From assembly GCF_003627155.1 (NCBI RefSeq), contig NZ_CP032621.1:992001-1056000 (forward strand): 64,000 bases of DNA. The letters run 5' to 3'. The stretch is from Streptococcus gwangjuense. Lineage in GTDB: Bacteria; Bacillota; Bacilli; Lactobacillales; Streptococcaceae. Position numbers and translations under genes: made by a program. The notes beneath the pieces are model-generated. The model was not told where the DNA came from. It ran no database searches and worked only from the letters and a program-made list of their open reading frames with translations. Positions 56,381-64,000 of the stretch are shown here, one piece after another; position 1 is the stretch's first letter, and each line of letters begins with the position of its first letter.

Positions 56381-56765
56381 ATAAAGTTAGCTAAAATAAG
56401 CCTTTTGTTTTTAACAACTAGTTTTTACTTATTCTTGACCATTTTTAGAACTCAAATCCCTCAATATTTAAGATTAAAAACTAACTTTTTGAGCGTTTCA
56501 AATAAAATTTATTGGACTTGAATCAAGGCAAACTATATCATAAAAAACAAATAACTCCAGTTGGGATTGACAATACAAAATTGTCAGAGACTTAATTATT
56601 TAGTTGCAGTATGATTGTTGTAAAAAAATTGAATGTTAATGATTGATATCTATCATAGAAGTCTTTTCAATTAGCTTCTTACCATTCTTTTGGTTAAAAA
56701 TATATCGGATTTGTTAATTTTTCTTTACTAAAGAAGTCTTAGTGACTACCCGATTTTCAAGCAAG
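56378..56765. other. Gene-free AT-rich gap upstream of tacF
   Basis: No coding frame or clear RNA. The right part continues into the ISL3-end relic at 56766-56826, and 50 bp more precede the end of the chain-length gene. Confidence 0.4.
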
Positions 56766-56826
56766 ACAACAAAATAGGCTCCATAATATATATAGGGGAT
56801 TTACCCGCTACAAACATTATAGGGCC
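56766..56826 (-). mobile_element. Orphan ISL3 left-end fragment
   Basis: In reverse orientation these 61 bp align with the left end of the intact ISL3 element (7753-7812): terminal GGCcCTATAATgTTTGTAG, GCGGGTA, a CCCCTATA stretch, TATTATGGAGCC and TATTTTGTTGT. No transposase sequence adjoins it. It marks an old insertion or recombination point between the tarP group and tacF. Confidence 0.75.
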
Positions 56827-56876
56827 TCAAAAGCAAACCTCTTGTCCAACTTTTAATACATAATATATCAGAATGC

Positions 56877-57911
56877 TTATAATTTAAAGGTTGCTACACC
56901 GAGGATAGAACGATTTAAGTTTCGAAGAATTTGAAGACTTTGCTCAAATTTCTTATAACGAGTTACTCCGTATTCTTCAACAAGAAGGACTGTATCTCTT
57001 TCTAAAAGAGATGGTACGTCCTGTAAATCTACAAAATGAATTCCTTTTAAAACCTCTTGATTTTGTTTCAATTTATCTAGGATAGCTTTATTTGAGCTAA
57101 CGATAGTCAACTCTTGACCAGAGTTTTTGTATGACAAGACATCTGCTAGATTAGCCATTGTTGTAATCTCTGTCACAAAATCAATTTGATATTGAGAAAA
57201 ATCACTTGCTCTATTGATTGTTGGGTTAAAGAGATAAACCAATACATTTCCCATCACAACCAAAATCACACAGACAACTCCAATAATTGCTAAACGAAGA
57301 ATCAGATTCTTCACATTTAATCCAAGCGCTGTCTCACCGTTTGCGTTCAATTCTTTAGAGTTGATGGTTTCCAATTTTTCAATTTTCACGTTTGCATAGG
57401 TATTTTTAAATTTATCAACCAGTGCATCAATCTTTTTCTCTAACAAGTCATTGGCGTCTTTACTTGGTGTCAAAATTTTCACACCAACCCCTGCATCGTC
57501 AATCATATAATAGACGGTCAATTTTTTCCACCAATAGTCGCTTGTAGAATTTTTCAAGGTTGACTCTGTCGTATCCAATTCACTGGCAATTTTTTTCAAC
57601 TCACTCGGTTCTACATCATTGAAAAGATAAGCTCCATTTAAATTCCCTTCAATTAATTTCCCATAAAAATCACTATACCCACCAATTTGATGATTCAAAA
57701 TCGTTTTGGCTGAATCTTCCGGAGGTGTAATTTTATAGCTGATATAAGTTGAATAACTTGTTGTGTCTTTGACAGTGTTTTTATTCTTAACTGCTTTAAT
57801 TGTAAATGGTACAGCAATGATAGCAAATAAAGTGATAAGAGCTAGAATATTTGCTTTTCGTTTTTTGTAAAGATTCGCAAATAAATCAGCTACTGAATAA
57901 TGTTCAAACAT
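56877..57911 (-). CDS. Wzz/Wzd-like chain-length or polymerisation co-factor
   Basis: A 344-residue protein with two membrane helices (about 18-36 and 210-235) enclosing an extracellular domain, and a C-terminal cytoplasmic domain. This is the polysaccharide co-polymerase topology (Wzz domain V-A-D-L-F-A-N-L-Y-K-K-R-K near the start). No kinase Walker motif is seen. It overlaps the polymerase gene by 8 nt, so it likely sets teichoic-acid chain length or supports the polymerase. Confidence 0.75.
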   Translation of the reverse strand: MFEHYSVADLFANLYKKRKANILALITLFAIIAVPFTIKAVKNKNTVKDTTSYSTYISYKITPPEDSAKTILNHQIGGYSDFYGKLIEGNLNGAYLFNDVEPSELKKIASELDTTESTLKNSTSDYWWKKLTVYYMIDDAGVGVKILTPSKDANDLLEKKIDALVDKFKNTYANVKIEKLETINSKELNANGETALGLNVKNLILRLAIIGVVCVILVVMGNVLVYLFNPTINRASDFSQYQIDFVTEITTMANLADVLSYKNSGQELTIVSSNKAILDKLKQNQEVLKGIHFVDLQDVPSLLERDTVLLVEEYGVTRYKKFEQSLQILRNLNRSILGVATFKL

Positions 57912-59373
57912 GATTTTTTTCTCCTTTGTTTAGTAGATACTGGTTTTCTTTTGTAAGCATTTTTGCTACGAATATAATCACAAGAACAATTCCCCAGAAT
58001 TGCATTGTAAATAAACTGAAGAAACTTTCTGAAAAGCTACTTCTTGGCATAAAGAATAGATTATTCAAGATGAGTAAAGACAAGGCAAATAGGATTGTTC
58101 TTGAGCGATAGGCTGCTTGCAACATGGCTATAAACAATACACCAAGTAAGAGACTAAGTAGAAAGACTCCTATCATACCATAGTCGGTATACAACTCCAT
58201 AATATAGCTACTTCCGATACCATGTCCTTTCAAGTATTCCTTGTTCAAGACAAGATAGGATAGATTATGGGCATAACTATTACTATCAATAGCTAGTTCC
58301 ACACTATTGGTTGTATGTTCAAAGGCTTTTCCTCCGAAAATGGCTCCCAAACTCCCCCTTGCAAAATAATCAATAACAGGCCCAAAAGTAAAATTGCGTA
58401 AATCTCGGTAAGGTAGGCTACTGTTAAATAGAAAACCTCGTGCCAGAACACCAAAACTAGTCCCTTGTTTATAGATAAAATCAAGCAGGATATCCCAAAA
58501 TCCTGTATGGGAAACTTGGACATTATCCCGTACATAATTGAGCACTCCCATCGCCAACATGAGAATAGGAGAACCTACAAAAATCGCCAACTTTTCTTTA
58601 AACCCAATCCATTTTCCTTTTTCAGTTTGCTCCCGCATAAAGTAATAAACAAAAGCAAATAAAATACTTAAAATAAAGGGATTTCGTGTCCCGATTGCCA
58701 AATGAATGGTATTAGCTGCAATAAAGGAGACAAGCACTGCTGTAGCCTGCAATTTCTTAGGCTTGGTTGCCAGATACATACACATTGCATAGACCGTAAA
58801 GGTAGACAAAATGTAGGTAAAATAGGGCAGTTTACTTTCAAAATTTGCATAGTAGGCATAGTAGGAAGTCTGCAAGCGATACAGGAGCCGTTCAAATAAC
58901 CGAATGAAATAGAAAGGATAGGTTAGAAGAAAAACTCCTAGCGATACAAAGCGCAACCGCTTGATATAAACCTCTTTTAGAGAACTTCCTATCTTGGGTA
59001 CTTTAATTTGCTTCCTAGCTATAAAATAACGAGCCAGGATGCCTCCTGTCGTCAAGCCCAGAATCGAAACCATGACAACTATAAAGGCAAAACGATAGGC
59101 TATCGGATGATAGGTATCCAAAGCACCATCTCTAAAATAATCAATGGTTGGCCTTGATACCAAAAAGACAAAAATGGTTAAAAAGAAAATAAAATGAATG
59201 ATATAATACTTGATATCGTTCCAACAAGCAATTAAGCTACTAACCAGTAAGAACAATAAAGTAGAAAGCAAGCTAACATTGTTATTATTAAACAAATACA
59301 CAATTCCACTTACTAGCGTCAAGGCGTAGCTGACTATGGTCAAACTAAATAACAATCGTTTTCCATCAATCAC
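57904..59373 (-). CDS. tarP: TarP-like teichoic-acid repeat-unit polymerase (Wzy type)
   Basis: A 489-residue membrane protein with about twelve helices and a large outer loop, the O-antigen polymerase (Wzy) layout. In the equivalent pneumococcal cluster the gene is assigned as the teichoic-acid polymerase. The start is GTG at 59373, preceded by GGGGGTGAG; it lies 15 bp after the GT2 gene. Polymerase function is inferred from topology and context. Confidence 0.8.
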   Translation of the reverse strand: MIDGKRLLFSLTIVSYALTLVSGIVYLFNNNNVSLLSTLLFLLVSSLIACWNDIKYYIIHFIFFLTIFVFLVSRPTIDYFRDGALDTYHPIAYRFAFIVVMVSILGLTTGGILARYFIARKQIKVPKIGSSLKEVYIKRLRFVSLGVFLLTYPFYFIRLFERLLYRLQTSYYAYYANFESKLPYFTYILSTFTVYAMCMYLATKPKKLQATAVLVSFIAANTIHLAIGTRNPFILSILFAFVYYFMREQTEKGKWIGFKEKLAIFVGSPILMLAMGVLNYVRDNVQVSHTGFWDILLDFIYKQGTSFGVLARGFLFNSSLPYRDLRNFTFGPVIDYFARGSLGAIFGGKAFEHTTNSVELAIDSNSYAHNLSYLVLNKEYLKGHGIGSSYIMELYTDYGMIGVFLLSLLLGVLFIAMLQAAYRSRTILFALSLLILNNLFFMPRSSFSESFFSLFTMQFWGIVLVIIFVAKMLTKENQYLLNKGEKNHV

Positions 59374-59388
59374 TCGCTCACCCCCGTT

Positions 59389-60375
59389 CTAATGTAATTT
59401 TTTAGATTTTTCAATATTTTTCAGCAATAAGAATCGGTATAAGGAAATATTTAGGAATAGAGCCAAAGCACTAATTCTTCTGCCCTTACGGAAAATAGGA
59501 TTCCTAGCAATAGCAATGGCATGGCCTTTTAAAAAACGATGAATCTGGGAATAGGCTTCAAACTGTTTATACTGATCATCTAGCAACATCTTATCCAGAA
59601 TAAAGAAGTGGGCATAAGCCAGTCTAAAGAAAGCAACCTCTTTCAAGTCAGGATAGTTTTTCATAACTTCATTATAAAACTTTTGATAGATATCAATATA
59701 GGCTAAATCCTTCTCTGCATAAGGCTTAGTTGTAATACTATCCCCTCTATGGAAATAGTAATAATAGGGTTTAGTATTAACCACATACTTCTTAGCCAAC
59801 TTGATTAAATCAAAATGATAATAGGCATCTTCGTATATTAATCCCTTAGGAAAGGATAGGGCAGTTGCAATTTCTTTCTTGATTAGCTTATTGCAAATCG
59901 TTCCAGGAATTTTTTCACCTATGAGGTATTCCCTTAAAAATGTTTGGGAATCACAGACAAAATAGTCATCCTGATTAGCTGACTGCGGGCTCTCATCATT
60001 AGCATAGACATTCATGACACCACAGCTCGAAACATCCGCATCTTCTTGAATTAATTGCTCATATAAACTCTGAATCATTTCTGGATGGATATAATCATCC
60101 GAGTCAATAAAAATCAGATAATCTCCGTGAGCCTGCTTCATTCCATCATTTCGTGCTTGCGACAAGCCTTCGTTCTTTTTATGAAGTACTGACACCCTAT
60201 CATCTTGTTCAGCGATTGCATCACACAAGCGACCACTTTCATCTGTTGCACCATCATCAACAAGAATAATTTCCAGATTTTGATAGGTCTGCTTCTGAAT
60301 GGAAGCTATCGATTTTTCTAGGTACTGCGCCACATTATAGACTGGCACAATGACACTAATTAATGCAGTTTCCAT
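59389..60375 (-). CDS. Family 2 glycosyltransferase
   Basis: A 328-residue GT-A enzyme: I-S-V-I-V-P-V-Y-N-V-A at the start, V-D-D-G-A-T-D-E-S-G, and the D-x-D-type F-I-D-S-D-D-Y-I. Presumed to add a sugar of the teichoic-acid repeat on undecaprenyl phosphate. One base separates it from the GT4 gene. Confidence 0.9.
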   Translation of the reverse strand: METALISVIVPVYNVAQYLEKSIASIQKQTYQNLEIILVDDGATDESGRLCDAIAEQDDRVSVLHKKNEGLSQARNDGMKQAHGDYLIFIDSDDYIHPEMIQSLYEQLIQEDADVSSCGVMNVYANDESPQSANQDDYFVCDSQTFLREYLIGEKIPGTICNKLIKKEIATALSFPKGLIYEDAYYHFDLIKLAKKYVVNTKPYYYYFHRGDSITTKPYAEKDLAYIDIYQKFYNEVMKNYPDLKEVAFFRLAYAHFFILDKMLLDDQYKQFEAYSQIHRFLKGHAIAIARNPIFRKGRRISALALFLNISLYRFLLLKNIEKSKKLH

Positions 60376-60376
60376 G

Positions 60377-61480
60377 CTACTCCTCTAATAGTTTTTCTAC
60401 TTGTTCGATTTGTTTGGCAATTGTGAATTGTTGAATGAATTGGCTAGCCTCATTAACATCGAAGTTTGAGGCAGAGGTCATGTAGTTCGTAATTGCCTGA
60501 GCTGCCTTTTGATTGCTCTCAATGATTTGTCCAAATCGTCCTTCTTGGGATAATTCCTCAGCCCCTCCGACATCGGTAGAGACAAAAGGAAGTCCCAGAC
60601 TCAAGGCTTCCACATACACTCCAGGAAAACCTTCTTGTTTAGACATAGACAAGAGAACTTTCATCTGAGACAAATACTGGTATGGATTTTTTTGATAACC
60701 AAGGAAATGTACATAGTCTTCAAGCTCATATTCTTTGACGCGTTTTTTCAGTTCCTCTTCCATATCACCAGCCCCGATAAAATAGAGATGATAGTTTTTT
60801 CCCTCTTGGTGTAATAACCTCATCACTTCCACCACGCGGTCAGAACCCTTATTTTCCTCAATCCGTCCAATAGTACAGATACTTTGAGGCGCAATCTCGA
60901 TATTTATCTTCTCTTGAGATTTTTCTAGAATACTCTGAAAATCATATCCATTGTAGACCGTCTGTAATTTCGAAGCATAGTCTGGATAGACTTCCTTGAT
61001 AGAATTGCTGGTTTTATTCGAAATTCCTACAATGGTATCCGCAGCATCCAACTGGCGTCTATGTGATTCTCTTTTGGAGCTATCCTTAAGAAATTCTTCG
61101 ATACTTCCATGAATCCAAGAGATTTTCTTGACTTCTTTTCTTTTAGAAAACAAAAGTGGAGGATTCATAATGGTAAAAGAAACTTCAACGTCATAGTCAT
61201 CTTTTACAAGCAAGCGACGAGTCAGTCTTGGAAAATAAATTCTCATTCTCCACAAAAGTGCTCGTAGCCATCTGGCTTGGCGATAATCTTGAAAGGATTT
61301 TAAAATGCCTATATGCTTGGGCACAGATTCGTACCCCTTGTCAAAATGCTCCATTTCAAGAATATCAATATCATACTTTTCTGGATCCAGATTTGAAACA
61401 ATTGTCGACAGAATCTTCTCTGCTCCACCCCCGAGAGAAAAAGACCACATAAAAAATAATATTTTTTTCTTAGCCACCAT
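60377..61480 (-). CDS. Family 4 glycosyltransferase
   Basis: A 367-residue GT-B enzyme with glycine-rich F-S-L-G-G-G-A-E-K at the start and, near residue 290, the E-x7-E motif in S-K-Q-E-G-F-P-G-V-Y-V-E-A-L. It overlaps licD3 by 11 nt. Predicted to build the teichoic-acid repeat unit. Confidence 0.9.
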   Translation of the reverse strand: MVAKKKILFFMWSFSLGGGAEKILSTIVSNLDPEKYDIDILEMEHFDKGYESVPKHIGILKSFQDYRQARWLRALLWRMRIYFPRLTRRLLVKDDYDVEVSFTIMNPPLLFSKRKEVKKISWIHGSIEEFLKDSSKRESHRRQLDAADTIVGISNKTSNSIKEVYPDYASKLQTVYNGYDFQSILEKSQEKINIEIAPQSICTIGRIEENKGSDRVVEVMRLLHQEGKNYHLYFIGAGDMEEELKKRVKEYELEDYVHFLGYQKNPYQYLSQMKVLLSMSKQEGFPGVYVEALSLGLPFVSTDVGGAEELSQEGRFGQIIESNQKAAQAITNYMTSASNFDVNEASQFIQQFTIAKQIEQVEKLLEE

Positions 61481-62315
61481 ATTCTCCCTTGTACTCTGTG
61501 TAGCTCTTGTCCATATCTGCTATAATGGCGTCATGATGCGGTACTTGCTTGTCCGCTGGTGGAGGTGTCATGTAGTCTCCAAAAGCAGTGCTGAGATAGG
61601 CATCATAGCCGATTGGAATGGGCATCTCTGTCTCTTCAAATGGCAAGAAAAGATTATCCTCAAAAGATTCGATTAGGTACTTGTTTCTCATGTAACCAGG
61701 ACCCGAGCATAATTCCGTGATTCCATCGCTCTCAGCTAGACTATACTTGGTCATTTCTTTTTCAGCTTTTTTCCAAATGCGATAACGTAGAGATTTTGGA
61801 GTCAGGCCGAGTAAGATGCGACTTCCCCATTTCATGATGGCACCATGCTTTTCTGGAATAGTTTGCGCACAAAAAAGAGAATACATCAAGGCCCAGTGAA
61901 CCTGCTTTTTCCGCTCAGCTGGATTTTTAGGATAATAATCCAAAGGCAAAACATCCAACGCCAGACCATGTGGCAAATCCAAATCCTGCTGATAAGGTTT
62001 GATACAGGTGGTTTCCTTGTCACGAATGGTAATAAAAAGATTGCGGTCGACAAAATCCTTGTTACTCTTTGACAAGAAATAACGTTCATCTGCATAACGA
62101 GGCCATAATTCTGCCAATTTTTCATAATCCTTACGGGGCATAAAAAAATCTAAATCATCATCCCAAGGAATAAAACCCTTGTTTCGAAGGGCACCAATAG
62201 CACCTCCACCACAAAGATAACAAAGCAAATCATGTTCTTTACAAAAAGCCACAAAATATTCAGCCATCTCCAGACTTCGAGCCTGAATTGCTTTTAAATC
62301 AGTCATATTGTTCAT
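61470..62315 (-). CDS. licD3: LicD3-like phosphotransferase
   Basis: A 281-residue LicD-family protein with C-G-G-G-A-I-G-A-L-R-N-K-G, P-W-D-D-D-L-D-F-F and F-G-D-Y-M-T-P-P. In pneumococcus this member is thought to transfer ribitol phosphate within the teichoic-acid repeat rather than phosphocholine. It heads a group licD3-GT4-GT2-tarP-wzz-like with overlapping genes. An extended -10 (TGG-TATAAT, plus 62339-62347) precedes it. Confidence 0.88.
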   Translation of the reverse strand: MNNMTDLKAIQARSLEMAEYFVAFCKEHDLLCYLCGGGAIGALRNKGFIPWDDDLDFFMPRKDYEKLAELWPRYADERYFLSKSNKDFVDRNLFITIRDKETTCIKPYQQDLDLPHGLALDVLPLDYYPKNPAERKKQVHWALMYSLFCAQTIPEKHGAIMKWGSRILLGLTPKSLRYRIWKKAEKEMTKYSLAESDGITELCSGPGYMRNKYLIESFEDNLFLPFEETEMPIPIGYDAYLSTAFGDYMTPPPADKQVPHHDAIIADMDKSYTEYKGEYGG

Positions 62316-62338
62316 TATTCTTTCTATCGTATCGTTCC

Positions 62339-62347
62339 ATTATACCA
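62339..62347 (-). promoter_or_regulatory. licD3-tarP operon extended -10 promoter
   Basis: TGG-TATAAT on the minus strand (TATAAT at plus 62339-62344). Confidence 0.55.
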
Positions 62348-62384
62348 CAAATAAGGGATGAAAATCTATTGCAGACTGTAAAAA

Positions 62385-62438
62385 AATCAAAGCTTGACTG
62401 CTGGATAAATAGCCTTCAAACCTTGATTTTTCCTGTAT
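62385..62438 (-). terminator. LCP gene terminator
   Basis: On the minus strand AAAAATCAAgG pairs with the TTTGATTTTTTT side around a long loop, just after the LCP gene stop. Confidence 0.6.
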
Positions 62439-62442
62439 TAGT

Positions 62443-63753
62443 TTATCTCATCCTCATCTGAGATAGTTTAGTTTGATATTTATTTTGGTCTACTAAGAGT
62501 GCCTGTCCTCCATAGACATCATAGGCATCGACCCAATCACCTAGTTCTGGAACTGTTAATCTCTCAATGCCATTTTGCGCTCCATCTAGGAAGGATAAAC
62601 CATTGGTCAGTAGGAAACTATAAGGAACATTCGTAGAGGTCATCCCAAAGACCTTACCAAGTGCTTCTGATCCAGTAAAGAGTTTGGTTGGATCCTTGAG
62701 TTGTTGCAGAACAGCTGTCAATACTTGCTGTTGTCTCTTGGTACGACCATAATCCCCTTCATCATCATCACGGAAGCGAGCATAATTTAGCAAGGTTGAA
62801 CCGTTCATCTGCTGTTTCCCAACTTTGATCGTCTGGGTTGGAGACTCTGTCTCTGTAGCATGCAAGTCATCTCCCACCGTAGCTTCGGTTAAAGGTTGAC
62901 CTTCTAAGGTTGAGAATTTGGCATCAATCGTCACCCCATCAGGGAAGAGAGTATCAATAGCGGTTGCGAAGGCCTGGAAATCAACCAAGGCATAATACTT
63001 AATATCCAAGTCAAAATTGTCTTTTAGGACTTTTCGGACCATTTCAGCCCCTTTTTGGCCTTCTTGTTCCCCTAGTTCATAGGCCACATTTAACTTATTA
63101 TCAGACTGCTTTCTACCGTTAATGACTTGGCTATAACCATCTATATAAACCAAATTGTCACGCATAAAGCTGACCAGCTTAATTTTCTTATCTGAGCCTC
63201 CAACATTTAATACCATAATAGAGTCTGTTCTCGTCTCAGCACTATTTTGGCCGATCCGTCCATCCGTCCCCATAATCAAAATATTAACTCCATCCTTGGT
63301 ATCTTGACCATGAAAAACTTCTACTTGAGCCGCCTTAGCATTGGCAGGTTTATTTGGATCCGCATTTGAATAGCCTTTTAGGAACATAAAAATCATGCCA
63401 AAACCGACACAGGCTAGAAGGGCAAGCAGTCCAGCAAAAATGCGCCCCCAACGAATCTTGCGTTTTTTGGACTTAACCTTTGGAAGAGAATGACTTTTCT
63501 GATATTTTTTTGCACGACTACGGCTACCATAGGATGGAAGAGGAGACTGATTGATTGGTTCCATGAAGGACTCTTCCAAATCGTGATTTTCATTATAAAT
63601 TTCTGGAGAAACTTCACTACCACTAGCCATATTTAACTTACCTTGCAAGTAAGCAAACTCTTTTTTCTCTCGCTCATTGAGGTAATGAATGTTCTTAAAG
63701 AGATAGTCATAACGCAACTGCTCGTGATGGCTTAAAGGATTTTCTTTGCTCAT
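62443..63753 (-). CDS. LytR-CpsA-Psr (LCP) family transferase
   Basis: A 436-residue type II membrane protein. A cytoplasmic N-terminal region of about 105 residues is followed by one helix (about 105-127) and the LCP domain (about 150-380) with I-L-I-M-G-T-D-G-R, R-T-D-S-I-M-V-L, F-M-R-D-N-L and R-F-R-D-D-D-E-G-D-Y-G-R. LCP enzymes attach undecaprenyl-linked polymers such as teichoic acid or capsule to peptidoglycan. This is the Psr member, translationally coupled to pheA and next to the teichoic-acid genes. Confidence 0.92.
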   Translation of the reverse strand: MSKENPLSHHEQLRYDYLFKNIHYLNEREKKEFAYLQGKLNMASGSEVSPEIYNENHDLEESFMEPINQSPLPSYGSRSRAKKYQKSHSLPKVKSKKRKIRWGRIFAGLLALLACVGFGMIFMFLKGYSNADPNKPANAKAAQVEVFHGQDTKDGVNILIMGTDGRIGQNSAETRTDSIMVLNVGGSDKKIKLVSFMRDNLVYIDGYSQVINGRKQSDNKLNVAYELGEQEGQKGAEMVRKVLKDNFDLDIKYYALVDFQAFATAIDTLFPDGVTIDAKFSTLEGQPLTEATVGDDLHATETESPTQTIKVGKQQMNGSTLLNYARFRDDDEGDYGRTKRQQQVLTAVLQQLKDPTKLFTGSEALGKVFGMTSTNVPYSFLLTNGLSFLDGAQNGIERLTVPELGDWVDAYDVYGGQALLVDQNKYQTKLSQMRMR

Positions 63754-64000
63754 CTTCTCTCCTTTCCATGGTCTGATATTGGATAAATGGGATAGGCGCC
63801 CAGTACTTTATACTGGATTCCAATCGCTTCTAATTCTTTTTGGGCAAAGTGGACCAAGGCCTTATCGGCATAGTCCACATCAATAATGAAAAAGTATTCT
63901 CCCAGTGCTGTCTTGAGTGGACGACTTTCAATTTTTGTCAGGTCAATCCCTCTCCAAGCAAAGGTCGAAAGTGCCTTGTAAAGTGCACCTGGAAGGTTGT
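63750..64000 (-). CDS. pheA: Prephenate dehydratase, C-terminal ACT domain (partial)
   Basis: The 3' end of a gene running out of the window. The last 82 codons read N-L-P-G-A-L-Y-K-A-L-S-T-F and contain the phenylalanine-binding motif E-S-R-P, typical of the regulatory ACT domain of PheA. The TGA stop overlaps the ATG of the LCP gene. Confidence 0.9.
   Translation of the reverse strand, partial: NLPGALYKALSTFAWRGIDLTKIESRPLKTALGEYFFIIDVDYADKALVHFAQKELEAIGIQYKVLGAYPIYPISDHGKERR

Overview
The window is a low-GC Gram-positive chromosome segment from a mitis-group Streptococcus, most likely S. mitis, S. pseudopneumoniae, S. oralis or a near relative of S. pneumoniae. The evidence is near-pneumococcal versions of SlrA, MecA, TacF, LicD1/2/3, a Pce-type choline-binding esterase, a BOX repeat and an IS1167-type ISL3 element. 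Locus comparisons with S. pneumoniae are from memory and are marked as inference.

Layout. 1-5.5 kb: a truncated lipoprotein relic and scrap DNA, then a complete Bce/Mbr-type peptide-antibiotic module (ATPase, permease, response regulator, kinase) on the + strand. 5.5-7.45 kb: ylxM-ffh (signal recognition particle). 7.45-9.2 kb: an IS1182-type transposase scrap followed by an intact ISL3 element with a perfect 8-bp target duplication. 9.2-21 kb: a housekeeping block (metG, a MacAB-like export operon, gor, bioY, small conserved genes, trmD-rimM, a hydrolase, a MazG-like enzyme, khpA-rpsP). 21-26.5 kb: an accessory stretch with a membrane protein/XRE regulator pair and an AT-rich ABC-2 exporter module lying between two 38-bp copies of the 3' end of rpsI. 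26.5-34.1 kb: a second housekeeping block (slrA, ABC-F protein, vanZ, rlmN, yutD, sodA, BOX, holA, pyrD). 34.3-38.6 kb: gdhA, then a poorly characterised cassette of three small membrane proteins (two with zinc ribbons) and an SPFH-zinc-ribbon protein. 38.8-49 kb: rplJL with its leader, an amidohydrolase, a heterodimeric ABC exporter, msrAB, thrB, hom and mecA.

49-64 kb is the most distinctive part. Working upstream along the minus strand there are pheA (partial), an LCP transferase, licD3, two glycosyltransferases, a TarP-like polymerase, a Wzz-like chain-length protein, tacF, licD1, licD2 and a greatly enlarged Pce-type phosphorylcholine esterase. Together they would make, decorate with phosphocholine, flip, polymerise, attach and later trim a choline-containing teichoic acid. 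Traces of rearrangement lie in and beside this cluster: an IS30 fragment joined to half of another flippase gene, and an ISL3 end fragment upstream of tacF.

No rRNA, tRNA or CRISPR array was found. The best candidates for under-described biology are the SPFH/zinc-ribbon membrane cassette (35.8-38.6 kb), the rpsI-flanked ABC-2 island with its 67-residue leading ORF (22.4-26.3 kb), and the consolidated teichoic-acid/phosphocholine locus.
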